A stretch of 64,000 nt of DNA from Pleurocapsa sp. MO_226.B13 (GCA_030064795.1 JASJEI010000007.1:3135-67134); one strand, 5' to 3'. Positions 1 through 10,393 are shown, numbered from the stretch's first letter. Numbers and translations: made by a program. Notes: generated by a model from the letters alone, not told the origin.

Positions 1-315
1 GGTCGAGTTTTTACCATCGAACGTTATCGTGCGAGCGATAAAATTCACCTTGGTCGTTAAGACGGGATACCGAGCGATCGCCCAGTTATAGACATAAGTG
101 GAATTCCTTTTGCGGAAAGAATTTCCCGCTTTCATGCCTATATCTTGTGGGACAACCGCCTCAATAGCTTTACCATTAGCGACGACAACAGTACCAACGG
201 CACGATTCTTAACGGTCGAGTCCTCAATCCCCTACAGTCTTATCCCCTGCATCCAGGCGATCGCCTAGAATTTGGCAGAGAACAAAAAGTGATCTTTACC
301 GTCCAAATCAATTAG
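1..315 (+). pseudogene. FHA-domain protein, 3' part, with in-frame stop
   Basis: One frame runs from the window edge to a TAG at 313-315 and reads as an FHA (phosphothreonine-binding) domain. It has an LGR motif at its start, ISRFHA in the middle, then DDNSTNGTILNG and a closing GDRLEFG. A TAA at 58-60 falls directly after LGR, between conserved strands of the same domain, and no ATG follows it before the stop. The gene is therefore broken, or the base is a sequencing error. The true 5' end lies outside the window. FHA proteins bind phosphorylated partners and some sit in secretion-system loci, which fits the Pvc16-like neighbour downstream; that link is inference. Confidence 0.6.
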
Positions 316-426
316 TAAGTAACCAAAGGTTCGATCGCTAATCTTCTAGACCAAAGTCTAATGACAAGAAGAGAGGATTTTTTTTAAGCTAAGCCTACAA
401 AATCATCTTCATTATTAGAGATTCAG

Positions 427-1488
427 ATGATCGCTGCTGTTATCCAGACTCTAACCGAGATACTGGTAGAAAACTCTCCTCTGATCGGGAACGTTGAGAT
501 CGATCTCAATCATCCTCAAACAAGGCATGATGTTAGACCAGCATTGAGCCTTTATTTGTACGAACTTACCAAAAGCGACCATAATTATCGAGGCGATCGC
601 GACTGCCCATTAGATACAGAGCATTATATTGTTGGCTGGTACGATCTATCTTTTGTAATTATTCCCTGGGATTGGACGGTATTGGGACAATGGCAGTTAT
701 TATCAGAAGTTTTGAGATCATTGCTTCCCCACCAATTAATCGTTCAAGACAAATCCTTTGCGGTTAACGGTTTTTTCCTCAATGGCGGAGGACGCTGCTG
801 GATTTGTAGTGTGGGGACTCATTTACCAGGAAAACAACCACCTCCAGAACAAAGCGGTCTAGAAATTCCTACCCGTGGTGGAAATCGCCCCTCGCTGCGG
901 TTTGGATTTAAAAACCCTAGAGCTAACCTACCCCCATTAACGATCGAAATTCAAGACAGTACTCCCAAAGCTTTACCTCCCAATACCGAAGGAGAACCCC
1001 CTGAAAATACGGGAGAATTTTTCAGCGTCGTGGTCAAACAGGGCGATCGCATTGTCGAAAGATTCGATAACCTGACCATGAATCAGGAAGTCAATTCTCA
1101 AGTGGCGGACTATGTAGTCAATCGAGTAGGACAATCGCAAATATTACAAGTAGCGGATATTTCTCAAGTAGGAAGACCCCTGGCCCGTAAACCTGCAACT
1201 GGTGTATTTCGACTAAACTTACCCCAAGTGGTATCCCGTCCCGAAAATTTAACGCGGGAAATGAAAGGAAGCCAAGACGATCGCACGGGGGTACAGGGAA
1301 TGTTTGAGATTGACGAAATCAACATTCTCGCCTGTCCCGATCTGATGAAAGTATATCAAGAGGGATTAATGAGCCTCGACCAAGTTCACGACATCATGAC
1401 TTTGTTGGCAAAAGCAATCTATTTGTTTGCAAATACAATACAAGGTGGGGGGGTGAGTGAGGAAGATACAACTGAAGTGCACCCATAA
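427..1488 (+). CDS. DUF4255 (Pvc16-like) protein of a contractile injection system
   Basis: 353 residues. The N-terminal 200 or so (MIAAVIQTLTEIL, then NHPQTRHDVRPALSLYLYEL and a WYDLSFVI block) have the look of the DUF4255/Pvc16_N family. In Photorhabdus virulence cassettes and related extracellular or thylakoid-anchored contractile injection systems, this protein caps or closes the tail tube. The C-terminal third is specific to this lineage and ends in a glycine-rich, acidic tail. The gene starts about 110 bases after the broken FHA gene, and no sheath, tube or baseplate gene follows, so it would be the last gene of a locus that lies upstream. Family assignment is by motif recall, not by search. 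Confidence 0.75.
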   Translation: MIAAVIQTLTEILVENSPLIGNVEIDLNHPQTRHDVRPALSLYLYELTKSDHNYRGDRDCPLDTEHYIVGWYDLSFVIIPWDWTVLGQWQLLSEVLRSLLPHQLIVQDKSFAVNGFFLNGGGRCWICSVGTHLPGKQPPPEQSGLEIPTRGGNRPSLRFGFKNPRANLPPLTIEIQDSTPKALPPNTEGEPPENTGEFFSVVVKQGDRIVERFDNLTMNQEVNSQVADYVVNRVGQSQILQVADISQVGRPLARKPATGVFRLNLPQVVSRPENLTREMKGSQDDRTGVQGMFEIDEINILACPDLMKVYQEGLMSLDQVHDIMTLLAKAIYLFANTIQGGGVSEEDTTEVHP

Positions 1489-1835
1489 AATTGGACTACC
1501 AAGCTCTGAAAGCTTGAGCAAACTCTACATGGGTAATCAGGTAAGAAGTTGGGACTAAGCGGAAAAAGAAAATTTTTATTCTTTTCCGCGATCGCTAATA
1601 ATACCAGTTCTCAAAAGTCATTGGAGACTTAGTTTTAATTAAAAATTCAAAATTCAAAATTCAAAATTCAAAAACTAAACATAGTAGGACTTTGAAGAAT
1701 TTTAATTAATAAAAAATAATTTGCTATCTTTCTAGCTAGTTTCGAGAAATGGTATAAGTCAAATCGCGATCATGCAGTGCCAGCCTTTTTTGAATTAATT
1801 TCTTGAGACTTTATCTTTTGGCTGCCGAATCAAGT
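1489..1835. other. intergenic region with heptamer repeat
   Basis: About 350 bases between the Pvc16-like gene and the transposase remnant. It is AT-rich and holds one short tandem heptamer repeat at 1642-1669. I see no other gene or clear signal. Confidence 0.6.
1642..1669. repeat. (AAAATTC)x4 tandem heptamer
   Basis: Four perfect copies of AAAATTC in tandem in a non-coding stretch. Heptanucleotide short tandem repeats of this kind are common between cyanobacterial genes. Confidence 0.9.
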
Positions 1836-2522
1836 TTAAGAGGCTAAAGTAGCAAATCGTGAGGGACGAGTACCAAAAGTGTAAGCCTCCGTCCACCATT
1901 CCCAAACTCGAACTAAATTGATAGCTGCTGCGGTAATAATATGCTGCAATCTGGTCTTGGGAAAACCTCGGTAGCGGCAACGACGTAAACCGAAGGCTCT
2001 CGTTCCTTGAGAAATCGTGTCTTCAATCCCAGCTCGGGCTGAATATTGCTCCTTAAACTCAGAAGTCTGTTGTCGTGCTCTGGCAGCAAAAAGAGTCTCA
2101 TGCAATTGTTTGGGTCGTAAAGTTAGGGTTCTGACTCCAGTTTTATCTCTGGTACAATCGGCACGAAATGGGCAACTGTGACAATCAGCCTTTTTAAATC
2201 TTACAGAAATAACTGGTTGTTGATATAGATTAAGTCTTTCTTTCCAGAAACTGGACGATTTCCCTTGAGTACAGCGCACTTTTTCTTGCTCCCAATCGAG
2301 CTCAAAATTAGCCAGGGCAAATCCCTTGTCAGCCCTCGACTGCCATTGGGAGTCTCCAGGAGCTGGGCCGATTAGATCCACCTCATAATGATTTTTTGAA
2401 TCAACCAGTAACTGAGCGTCAATATAGCCAGCATCGGCTAAATGCTTGTCGGGAAGTATTTCCCGAACAGCTAGAGTTTGATGAACATTTTCAGTCACTT
2501 CATGATCTTTAGTCGTTGCTGG
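1836..2522 (-). pseudogene. IS1182-family transposase, 5'-truncated
   Basis: The open frame begins after a TAA at 2523-2525 and has no ATG; the first usable codon is a GTG at 2498. The protein is the C-terminal half of an IS1182-type DDE transposase. It shows LADAGYIDAQLLVDS, the cysteine cluster CHSCPFRADCT, then ARAGIEDTISQGTRAFGLRRCRYRG with the late catalytic Glu, and a normal end (AAAINLVRVW). The first half, roughly 250-300 residues with the early catalytic Asp, is missing, so it cannot act. Terminal inverted repeats were not found. Confidence 0.8.
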
Positions 2523-2525
2523 TTA

Positions 2526-2997
2526 AAAAAGTACGTTCAAGAGCAAAATCGTCCTGCTTCGTGTTAAGTTCCCCCTTCACCCATCGCCTTTTCTATCGAA
2601 GTAGGCGTGGGTCTTCCCGCTCACGAAGATAAATAAATCAATAAGAGTTTTCCAAGTTTCCCAAGCTTCTTGCACGTATATTCCCATTTGAGAGAAATCT
2701 CAGTTACGATTTTTCTCTTAAGGTAGCAATTTACCAACACGATAACATTGACCAGAAGACGAAGATTATACTCCTAGCATCTGTCTGGATCGATTGGTTG
2801 GAAAAGGACAATAAGAAATAAAAAGAGCGAAAATAATCGGGAAAATCGCCTGGAAACCGATTTCCCCGAGATTTATTTCCTGAAATTCAATTTTAGACTT
2901 AAGTATAATTATGATTAATAACTGTGGGTGCGTAGCATGCCACGCTCCTACGATTGACTAAAAAAATCTTTTTTCTAAAATAATTTTGCACACCTAC
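2526..2997. other. intergenic, no gene seen
   Basis: About 470 bases at the junction where the IS1182 remnant loses its 5' half, up to the kinase gene. No open frame with family resemblance. A GCGTAGCATGCCACGC-like imperfect palindrome lies near 2930-2950. Confidence 0.5.
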
Positions 2998-5034
2998 TTA
3001 GATACCGCAATCATTAGTGCGATCGAGAATCCCCCTTATGTATGTGCGATACCACATTCCCGCCCCCGTTTCTCGTCGAAATACACGCGCTGGTAAGTAT
3101 CCTGGTGGGACATTTGGATTAAACTTTTCCCACAGATAATCATAGGTCATCCAGTCTCCCTGACGCCATCCCAATCTATCGCCCAAAGAATTAAAAGATG
3201 ATTTCGTCTTTTGGTATTCTTGATTCTGAATGCTAAAACCAAAGCGACCTTGAGTATAATGATGCCAAAGAGAGTTGATGGTCTTTAAGTCGTTACAGGG
3301 GAAATTTTGGATGGATTGGTTGGTAAGATAACCTCCCTCGGCAGCTTGGAGTATAACTTCGCGTGTTTCAAGATCTGCTGCTTTCAGATTGCCTGCTTCT
3401 AAGTAATCGCGTAGTTGGCTATAGTCAATTCCCCTGTCGCTTGTTAATTCAACTTTTTGCTTATTTTCTGCGACTGGCTCTTTAAATCTGCTTTTTTCTG
3501 TCGGCTTTTCAACTTCAGCTAGTTGTCTTTGTCTTTCGACCCACTCCTGCTGCTGCTGGCACTCATCCAATAGAACTTCTGCTTTATTGTGTAAGTCTGA
3601 ATAGTCTTGGGGAAATGTTTCCGCTTGCTGTATGCATTCTTGATATTTTTCGCCTGCCCACAGCACCTCGATTTGCTTTAAAGCTTCTTGTGCCTGTAAG
3701 TAAGAGTGCCTGTTGCTGATGTAAGTATAACCAGCAAATATACTGGCAAGCACAGCTGTAATCCCTGCCCCAATCAGCAGTCCAGATTTCTTAACAGGTG
3801 TAAGGATAGAAGCCTGGCTTGACTTTAAATCTTCTGATGATCCTGATGAACTGGCGGAGAAATTTGAACTGACCTCTGGTTTCTCATCAAGGGTTACTTC
3901 TCGAATTGGCTGTTTGGGTTTAGGGGCTACCTTCGAATCGCGTATCTCAGCCCTTGTAGCTGTCTGAGCATCATCATTTCCTTTTCTTACGGAAAAACTA
4001 TTAGTAAAAGCGTTTAGCAATTCCTCTGTATTGGAAAATCTATCTTCAGGAGATTTTGCCAAACACTTCATAACCATACTTGCTAATTCAGATGCTATCT
4101 GTTCGCATCCTGGTTGTTCTTTTAACGGTTTGGGAGGAACTCTAATATGGCTGGCAATCCAATCTGCTTGAGAAGGAGCAAAATCGTTATCCAAACTATA
4201 GGGATTTCTGCCAGAAATAGCTTCATACAAAATAATCCCCAGACTATAAATATCACTTCTTTGGTCAATATTTGCCAGTCCCCGACATTGTTCGGGAGAG
4301 GCATAGCGATAGGTGCCGATAAAAGTCCCTTCTTTAGTTAATTGAGTAGAATTTTGGGCATCAGCACTAATATTTTTGGCAATACCAAAATCAAGGATTT
4401 TAACAATTTCGCCCAAGGCACCACCAGCAACTAAAAAAATATTATCGGGCTTTAAATCTCGGTGAACAATACCTTTTTGATGAGCTTCTTTTAGTCCAGC
4501 ACAGATTTGACTAATAATATTTAAAAGAGAGTCTAGAGGTACTGTTCGCTTTTCTGTTAAGAGGTTTTGTAAGGTTTTACCTTCAAGATGCTCCATGACA
4601 TAAAATGGCGCACCATAAAAAGGAGGTCGATCGCTCGTTACCCCAAAGTCAAAAACTTGAATAATATTGGGATGTTTGAGACAAGAAATCGCCTTAATCT
4701 CGCCCATAAATCTTTTAATCAAATGTTTACCACTCGCAGTAGAATAATTAGTCATTAATTTAATTGCTACTACGCGGTCTTCAAATTTAGTATCTAAAGC
4801 TTGATAAACTTTACTCATTCCTCCCTGTCCGAGTAAAGTTTGCAAAAGATAGCGATCGCGATCGCCAATCGTTTTTCCTTCTAAAAAATCTTTTCTGACA
4901 AAAGGAGTGCGAGGCAGTTTACTCGAATTCGGTTCAACTGTGGTTTTGTCATCAGCTTGAGAAAGATTTAAACCTAACTCGTTTAGTGTCTCTTTAGGTT
5001 TGGGACGCGATGAATCTGAAGCACGATCGGACAT
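2998..5034 (-). CDS. Ser/Thr protein kinase with C-terminal GUN4 domain
   Basis: 678 residues. A Hanks-type kinase domain spans about 62-345: glycine loop GQGGMSKVY at 69-77, catalytic Lys92, HRDLKPDN at 191-198 with Asp193, DFG at 215-217, APE-like SPEQ at 246-249. A Ser/Pro-rich linker leads to one membrane helix at about 418-439, then a Gln/Glu-rich helical stretch (445-525). Residues 536-672 form a GUN4 domain (YSQLRDYLEAGNLKAAD, then GRFGFSIQNQEY and LGWRQGDWM). GUN4 binds porphyrins and activates Mg-chelatase, so this may be a membrane kinase with a tetrapyrrole-binding sensor; that role is inference. ATG start. It stands alone between two insertion-sequence remnants. Confidence 0.92.
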   Translation of the reverse strand: MSDRASDSSRPKPKETLNELGLNLSQADDKTTVEPNSSKLPRTPFVRKDFLEGKTIGDRDRYLLQTLLGQGGMSKVYQALDTKFEDRVVAIKLMTNYSTASGKHLIKRFMGEIKAISCLKHPNIIQVFDFGVTSDRPPFYGAPFYVMEHLEGKTLQNLLTEKRTVPLDSLLNIISQICAGLKEAHQKGIVHRDLKPDNIFLVAGGALGEIVKILDFGIAKNISADAQNSTQLTKEGTFIGTYRYASPEQCRGLANIDQRSDIYSLGIILYEAISGRNPYSLDNDFAPSQADWIASHIRVPPKPLKEQPGCEQIASELASMVMKCLAKSPEDRFSNTEELLNAFTNSFSVRKGNDDAQTATRAEIRDSKVAPKPKQPIREVTLDEKPEVSSNFSASSSGSSEDLKSSQASILTPVKKSGLLIGAGITAVLASIFAGYTYISNRHSYLQAQEALKQIEVLWAGEKYQECIQQAETFPQDYSDLHNKAEVLLDECQQQQEWVERQRQLAEVEKPTEKSRFKEPVAENKQKVELTSDRGIDYSQLRDYLEAGNLKAADLETREVILQAAEGGYLTNQSIQNFPCNDLKTINSLWHHYTQGRFGFSIQNQEYQKTKSSFNSLGDRLGWRQGDWMTYDYLWEKFNPNVPPGYLPARVFRRETGAGMWYRTYIRGILDRTNDCGI

Positions 5035-5632
5035 ATTTTTAAAGTGGCTTAATTCTAAGTAAATATATGGAAAGAAACATCCAACTTATGCAACTCTATA
5101 ATTCCTGTTTTTTGTCAAGTGTCCAAAAACATTGGCAACATGAATATTTTTAGGATAACAATAATTGCTTAATTTAAACTAATTACAATAAATCGGCACT
5201 CGCACTTCTTTTGTAATTTTGAGATTACCCAGTTTCTGGTAAGCTTAGACGCATTTAAATTGGATCGAGTACATTGAATTTTCAATTGTTTCAGCCGATT
5301 TGATCGTCAGGTTAAGTGCGAAATAGCTTAGAAGTTAGGTAAATCAAGCTAATATCATTTAGCAAAAATAGCTGGATAAATAGACAGTAAATTGTAGTAC
5401 CGCGTCTAGACTAAAATACTCTCGGAAGAAAAAAGAGAAAAAAGAAGCCGCTTAAAACAAATTTTTCAACTATCACCATTATTCTGAGCTTTGTTGGCAA
5501 GCTGAGTCAAATTCTCATGCGCCCCAATATTTGAACTGTACCGTTTAGTTTGGCGGTAGGGTAAGTTAGTCTAAACTCCAGTTTTGATTTCAGCTATTTT
5601 TAACTTGCTGAACTATTTTCTGATGATTTTTC
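5035..5632. other. intergenic region upstream of kinase gene
   Basis: About 600 bases without a recognisable gene. It should hold the promoter of the kinase gene near 5040-5150. A 12-base direct repeat, TTAGTCTAAACT, occurs at 5566-5577 and again at 5633-5644, the second copy overlapping the end of the transposase remnant. These could be insertion traces. Confidence 0.45.
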
Positions 5633-6116
5633 TTAGTCTAAACTACAGTGATCAACCTTTTGACTCAAGCTAACGATAGGCGGGATTCCTTTCCAGTTAA
5701 TAGTTTTCACCCAGAACAACATGGTTTCAACGTTGCACAAAAGAGTGCCATTCCAATGTTGTTCTAAAATGCCCCAACAGCGTTCAATGGGATTGTATTT
5801 GCGCTCGATAAGGAGGAAAGTGAAGTAACTGAATAGATTTTCCTATGTTGTCGGATAATTCTACCATTCGGTTTAGAAATTGAGTCCGAATCCCACTATT
5901 TTCTGAGCCGTTATCCACTTTGATTTGAATCAAATCTATCTGTTGCTTTTCGAGTGGGGGAATCTTGTTCCACCACAGAAATAAACTATCTACGATAAAG
6001 TCACTGGTTTTGTAGGAACTGCCAAAGTTGAGATATAGTTGTCCACTGTCTTCATCCAAAATTCCACAAGGAATATATTTTTCTGTGACTCCCATATCGA
6101 TTTGCTTTTTATTTCC
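5633..6116 (-). pseudogene. ISAzo13-like transposase remnant, frameshifted
   Basis: On the minus strand, a frame after a TGA at 6117-6119 reads KKQID, then IPCGILDEDSGQLYLNFGSS, then VDNGSENSGIRTQF and a FPPY motif. Near 5810 the frame shifts by one base and continues as KYNPIERCWGILEQHWNG through VSLSQKV to a TAA at 5633-5635. The DNG(P/S)EN and YNPIERxWGxLE motifs in this order match the DDE domain of the cyanobacterial ISAzo13-like transposases. The N-terminal half is absent and a segment after KKQID appears deleted. Not functional. Confidence 0.7.
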
Positions 6117-6238
6117 TCATCTTAATTTATTTGGTATCTTCTTTGCTGGAAATCACCTTAGATGCAATAGTTTGATTATTTCTTGAAATAAGATCCGTAC
6201 AAAATTGCCAGGGGTTATTTGACTGTTTTGATTGGGAA

Positions 6239-6637
6239 TTAAGTCGAACAAGGTTGTATTTGATACAGGTTTAAAATAGTCGGATCCAGAGGACGAAAGA
6301 ATTGCCAAGCGCGATCGAGCTGTTCTGTAGAAGTATCCAACCTCAGTAAAGAGTGGTGTTGCTGGATATTTTTCCAAAGACTTAGATTGACGATCTTGTC
6401 TGTTTGGAGAATTGGCTTAGATTTGGGTGCTATTTGCCCCAAGACAATTAGCCGACGAGTTTTACGATTAATTAACGCTACATGATGGCGATCGCGCCAA
6501 ACTTGATATTCTTTAATTTCAGATAGGTGAATTTTGGTGTTGTCGTTGAAAAAAAAGCGATCGGTTACATTAATCGCAATTTGTAGCAGTTTGCTTTGTC
6601 GGACATCTGTAAGATTAGAAACTTGCGTGGCAAACAT
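6239..6637 (-). CDS. hypothetical protein
   Basis: 132 residues from the ATG at 6637 (a TTG four codons earlier is also possible). I do not recognise the family. The protein is mixed alpha/beta with no membrane segment. Its middle reads EYQVWRDRHHVALINRKTRR and LIVLGQI, which looks like a small beta-rich domain. It lies beside the transposase remnant, so it could be a cargo or leftover gene rather than a core one. It might also be the truncated end of a longer protein. Confidence 0.4.
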   Translation of the reverse strand: MFATQVSNLTDVRQSKLLQIAINVTDRFFFNDNTKIHLSEIKEYQVWRDRHHVALINRKTRRLIVLGQIAPKSKPILQTDKIVNLSLWKNIQQHHSLLRLDTSTEQLDRAWQFFRPLDPTILNLYQIQPCST

Positions 6638-6850
6638 AACTCGATTCAAAACTAATGACCAATAACCAATGACTAAATCTTACAAATTTCCTCCCAGATA
6701 TACATCTGCAAAATGTATTAAATTGTTCTCTAACTAAATAGAGAGACAGCAACTTTCTGATTTTGGTCGATCTACTGAGTAGATTTTCCTACGACTAAAG
6801 TTCCAATAAAATTCGATCCTTCATCTTTTCCCGCTGCGGATTACCTAGGT

Positions 6851-8968
6851 CTAATCGCGATCTAAACTAAAATTGGGAATGGGTATAATGCCCTTTTTCT
6901 CCATTAAGACAATTGACGAACGTGGAGCAACTCGGTAATTATTTTGATAGATTTTAGTCGCCCTCGTAAAGTCAGAAAAATCATGGGGTGCGGGTAAAGC
7001 AGTATCAATAATGCGATGCCAGTGGTTTCCTCGTCGTAATGGCGGTAATTCAAATCTCAGCGGTTTCCAGTAAGCATTGAGAACTACATAGAGATGTTCC
7101 TCTTTAGCTGGATGAGAGAGAGAAAAAGCTAGAGAATGGGAATCTTCTCGCCAATCAGGTTTATACAGGCGCGTTCCGTGCCAAATCAGATGGGGTTTAA
7201 AACTTCTTTTCCCAACTTCCAAAAATCGTTCTTGACAGAAAATTTCTAATCCTTGAACAAAGTGAATCAACTTTTTGACAAAACGCAATAAACTACCGTT
7301 CTTCTCTACCAAACTCCAGTCGAACCAACTTAATTCATTATCCTGACAATAGGCATTATTGTTACCCAATTGAGTATGTCTAATTTCGTCTCCCATCAGC
7401 AACATCGGTGTTCCTTGAGAAAGAAATAAAACCGTCAGAAAGTTTTTAATTTGTCGCGATCGCAATTGCTCGATTTCAGGATCGTCTGTTTCTCCTTCTT
7501 CGCCACAGTTCCAACTAAAGTTATGATTGCCACCATCGCGATTTCCTTCTCCATTAGCGAGGTTGTGTTTGTGATTATAAGACACTAAGTCATTGAGGGG
7601 AAAACCATCGTGACAGGTAATAAAGTTGACGCTACGGTTAATATCAGTATCCAGTCGAGAATAAATATCGGGACTGGCTAAAATTCTCGCTGCTAGAGTT
7701 TTGACCATCCCGCGATCGCTTTTGACAAATTGGCGTACATCATCCCGAAACGGGCCATTCCACTCCGCAAACCAATCAGCTAATTCCACAAATTGACCGA
7801 CACCATATAATCCTGCTGCATCCCAGGCTTCGGCGATTAATTTGGTTCCTGCTAAGACAGGATCGGACTCGATGATGGAAATAATATCCATCATCCCGGT
7901 TTTGGGCTGAATTGGCTCGCCAAAGGTATTTCTGGCTAAAATAGTCGCCAAATCAAAGCGAAAACCATCAACGTGCATCTCGGAAACCCAATAACGCAAC
8001 GAATCCAGAATTAATCTGCTTACAACGGGATGATTGCCTTTTAAGGTATTACCACAACCACTATAGTTACTGTAGTAAGTCGGGTCTTCTGCTTCTAAAA
8101 TATAGTAAGTTTGATTGTCTAGACCTTTAAACGAAATAGTAGGGCCTTGTTCGTTCCCTTCTGCGGTATGGTTAAAAACCACGTCTAAAATTACTTCAAT
8201 TCCTTCTTTATGCAAGGCTTTGACCAGATCGCGAAACTCATCTACCGCTCCTAGGCGATCGCGTCGCGAACTGTAACCCCTGTGGGGAGCAAAAAAATTA
8301 ATCGTGCTGTAACCCCAGTAATTTTTTAATCCAGGACGGACATCTTGCGGATCGAACTGATGTACGGGAAGTAATTCGACAGCAGTAATGCCTAGTTCCT
8401 TAAGATAGGGGATTTTTTCGATGATACCTGCATAGGTTCCTCTCTTGGACTTAGGTACTCCAGAGTTAGGATGGCGCGTAAAACCGCCTACGTGAAGCTC
8501 ATAAATGACGCTACTAGCATAGGGAATACGAGGATGGCGATCGCCTTCCCAGTCATAGGTACTGGGGTCTAAGACTACTCCTTTGATTGCTGTGGCGCAG
8601 TTATCTCCTGGTCGAGAAGCAGCAGGGCGATCGTAAATTTCTTCCCCGACAATAGCTCGTGCATAGGGATCTAGTAAAACCTTAGCATTATCAAAACGCT
8701 GTCCTTTTTTGGGAGCAAATTTTCCATTAACCCGATAGGCATAGATCTGTCCTGCTTTGATTCCTGGGACAAAAACGTGCCAGTAGTAAAAGGTTTTATT
8801 TACTCTAGGGTCGAGTCTGATTATCTCAGTTGGCTGTTTGGCATCGGCAGTATCAAATAAGAGTAATCTTACTGCGGTGGCATTTTCCGAAAATACACAA
8901 AAATTCACCCCATTAGGATATACTGTTGCTCCTAAAGGGAAACTCTCTCCTGGCAATATTTCTAACAT
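6851..8968 (-). CDS. glgX: glycogen debranching enzyme GlgX
   Basis: 705 residues, the usual length. It has an N-terminal CBM48-type domain (about 10-130, GATVYPNGVNFCVFSENAT) followed by a GH13_11 catalytic barrel. The catalytic residues are visible: Asp339 in GFRFDLATIL (nucleophile), Glu380 in AEAWDAAG (acid/base) and Asp454 in TCHDGF (transition-state stabiliser); DVVFNHTAEGNE is also present. It hydrolyses alpha-1,6 branches of glycogen trimmed by phosphorylase, in the cytoplasm, returning maltodextrin to central metabolism. The start is an ATG. The gene stands 225 bases downstream of pgk on the same strand, so read-through is possible but not shown. Confidence 0.95.
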   Translation of the reverse strand: MLEILPGESFPLGATVYPNGVNFCVFSENATAVRLLLFDTADAKQPTEIIRLDPRVNKTFYYWHVFVPGIKAGQIYAYRVNGKFAPKKGQRFDNAKVLLDPYARAIVGEEIYDRPAASRPGDNCATAIKGVVLDPSTYDWEGDRHPRIPYASSVIYELHVGGFTRHPNSGVPKSKRGTYAGIIEKIPYLKELGITAVELLPVHQFDPQDVRPGLKNYWGYSTINFFAPHRGYSSRRDRLGAVDEFRDLVKALHKEGIEVILDVVFNHTAEGNEQGPTISFKGLDNQTYYILEAEDPTYYSNYSGCGNTLKGNHPVVSRLILDSLRYWVSEMHVDGFRFDLATILARNTFGEPIQPKTGMMDIISIIESDPVLAGTKLIAEAWDAAGLYGVGQFVELADWFAEWNGPFRDDVRQFVKSDRGMVKTLAARILASPDIYSRLDTDINRSVNFITCHDGFPLNDLVSYNHKHNLANGEGNRDGGNHNFSWNCGEEGETDDPEIEQLRSRQIKNFLTVLFLSQGTPMLLMGDEIRHTQLGNNNAYCQDNELSWFDWSLVEKNGSLLRFVKKLIHFVQGLEIFCQERFLEVGKRSFKPHLIWHGTRLYKPDWREDSHSLAFSLSHPAKEEHLYVVLNAYWKPLRFELPPLRRGNHWHRIIDTALPAPHDFSDFTRATKIYQNNYRVAPRSSIVLMEKKGIIPIPNFSLDRD

Positions 8969-9193
8969 TGAATATTTAGCACTGAATATCTAACACTATG
9001 GGAATTTTTAGGTTCAGTCTCCCCGTCCCTTTAAATTATTGGCTCCATAGCCAGTTTAGACTGAATATGAATTTCATTCTGCATAGTTACTTACTTTTGT
9101 TAAATATTCGACAAAAAAAATACCCGTAGAAAAACAATAGTCAATCCACAGGCTCGATAAGATTAAATGTTTAATGCTCAATGATAAATATTC

Positions 9194-10393
9194 TTAGGCG
9201 TCATCTAAAGCGACGATACCAGGAAGAGTTTTGCCTTCGAGTAATTCTAGACTTGCACCACCACCAGTAGAAATGTGGCTCATCTTATCGGCGACACCTA
9301 CTTTTTCTACCGCAGCTACCGAGTCACCACCACCAATGATTGTTACTGCATCAGACTTACCTGCTAAAGTATGAGCGATCGCTTCTGTACCAGCAGCAAA
9401 TTTATCGAATTCAAATACACCCATTGGGCCATTCCAAATTACTGCATTACAGTCTGCTAAAGCCTCTTGGAAAACTTTAATCGAATCAGGGCCAATATCT
9501 AATCCCATCCAACCATCGGGAATATTTTCGATACTGACAGTCTGAGAATTAGCATCGGGGGCAAAGTTATCTGCTACTACCACGTCTGTAGGTAATAATA
9601 ATTCAACGCCTTGCTCTTTGGCTTTAGCTTCCAAAGTTTTAGCCAGCTCTAGCTTGTCTTCTTCTACCAAAGATTTACCAACGCTCAAACCACGAGCCTT
9701 ATAGAAAGTGAAGATCATGCCACCACCGATCAGCAGCTTATCGCACTTATCCAATAAAGTTTCGATTACGCCGATTTTACTCGATACTTTTGAACCACCA
9801 ATAATCGCTGCTAGAGGACGTTTGGGGTTATCTACTGCATCTTGAAGATAATCTAGTTCTTTTTCAATTAAGTAACCAGCAACACTAGGACTCAAATATT
9901 TAGTTACCCCTTCAGTAGAAGCATGAGCGCGGTGAGCAGTACCAAAGGCATCATTGACATACAAGTCGGCATTAGAAGCTAACTGTTTGGCAAATTCAGG
10001 ATCGTTGCTAGTCTCTTCACTATGAAAACGTAAATTTTCTAATAAGACCACCTGACCATTGCTCATACCATTAACAGTAGAAGTAACTGCATCGCCTACG
10101 CAGTCATCGCACTTAGTAACCTCTTGTCCTAGTAATTCAGAAAGTCTTTGAGCAACGGGAGTGAGACGTAACTTTTCTTTTACCTCGCCTTTAGGACGAC
10201 CCATATGGCTACATAAAATCACCTTACCGCCTTTACCAACTAAATCTTTAATGGTTGGCAGAGCAGCCTTGATGCGAGTCTCATCTGTGATGTTACCATT
10301 GTCGTCTAATGGAACGTTAAAATCGGCTCTTACTAAAACTCTTTTTCCAGAAACATCTGCTTCTGTTAAACTCGCGACAGTCTTCTTAGCCAC
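9194..10393 (-). CDS. pgk: phosphoglycerate kinase
   Basis: 399 residues, full length. The start is a GTG with a strong AGGAGG about eight bases upstream. The substrate side has [17 protein letters not shown] near the N-terminus; the nucleotide side has [11 protein letters not shown] in the middle and [11 protein letters not shown] near 355-365. It moves phosphate between 1,3-bisphosphoglycerate and ADP, and in cyanobacteria works both in glycolysis and, in reverse, in the Calvin cycle. It is the first gene of the minus-strand pair with glgX. Confidence 0.98.
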   Translation of the reverse strand: MAKKTVASLTEADVSGKRVLVRADFNVPLDDNGNITDETRIKAALPTIKDLVGKGGKVILCSHMGRPKGEVKEKLRLTPVAQRLSELLGQEVTKCDDCVGDAVTSTVNGMSNGQVVLLENLRFHSEETSNDPEFAKQLASNADLYVNDAFGTAHRAHASTEGVTKYLSPSVAGYLIEKELDYLQDAVDNPKRPLAAIIGGSKVSSKIGVIETLLDKCDKLLIGGGMIFTFYKARGLSVGKSLVEEDKLELAKTLEAKAKEQGVELLLPTDVVVADNFAPDANSQTVSIENIPDGWMGLDIGPDSIKVFQEALADCNAVIWNGPMGVFEFDKFAAGTEAIAHTLAGKSDAVTIIGGGDSVAAVEKVGVADKMSHISTGGGASLELLEGKTLPGIVALDDA

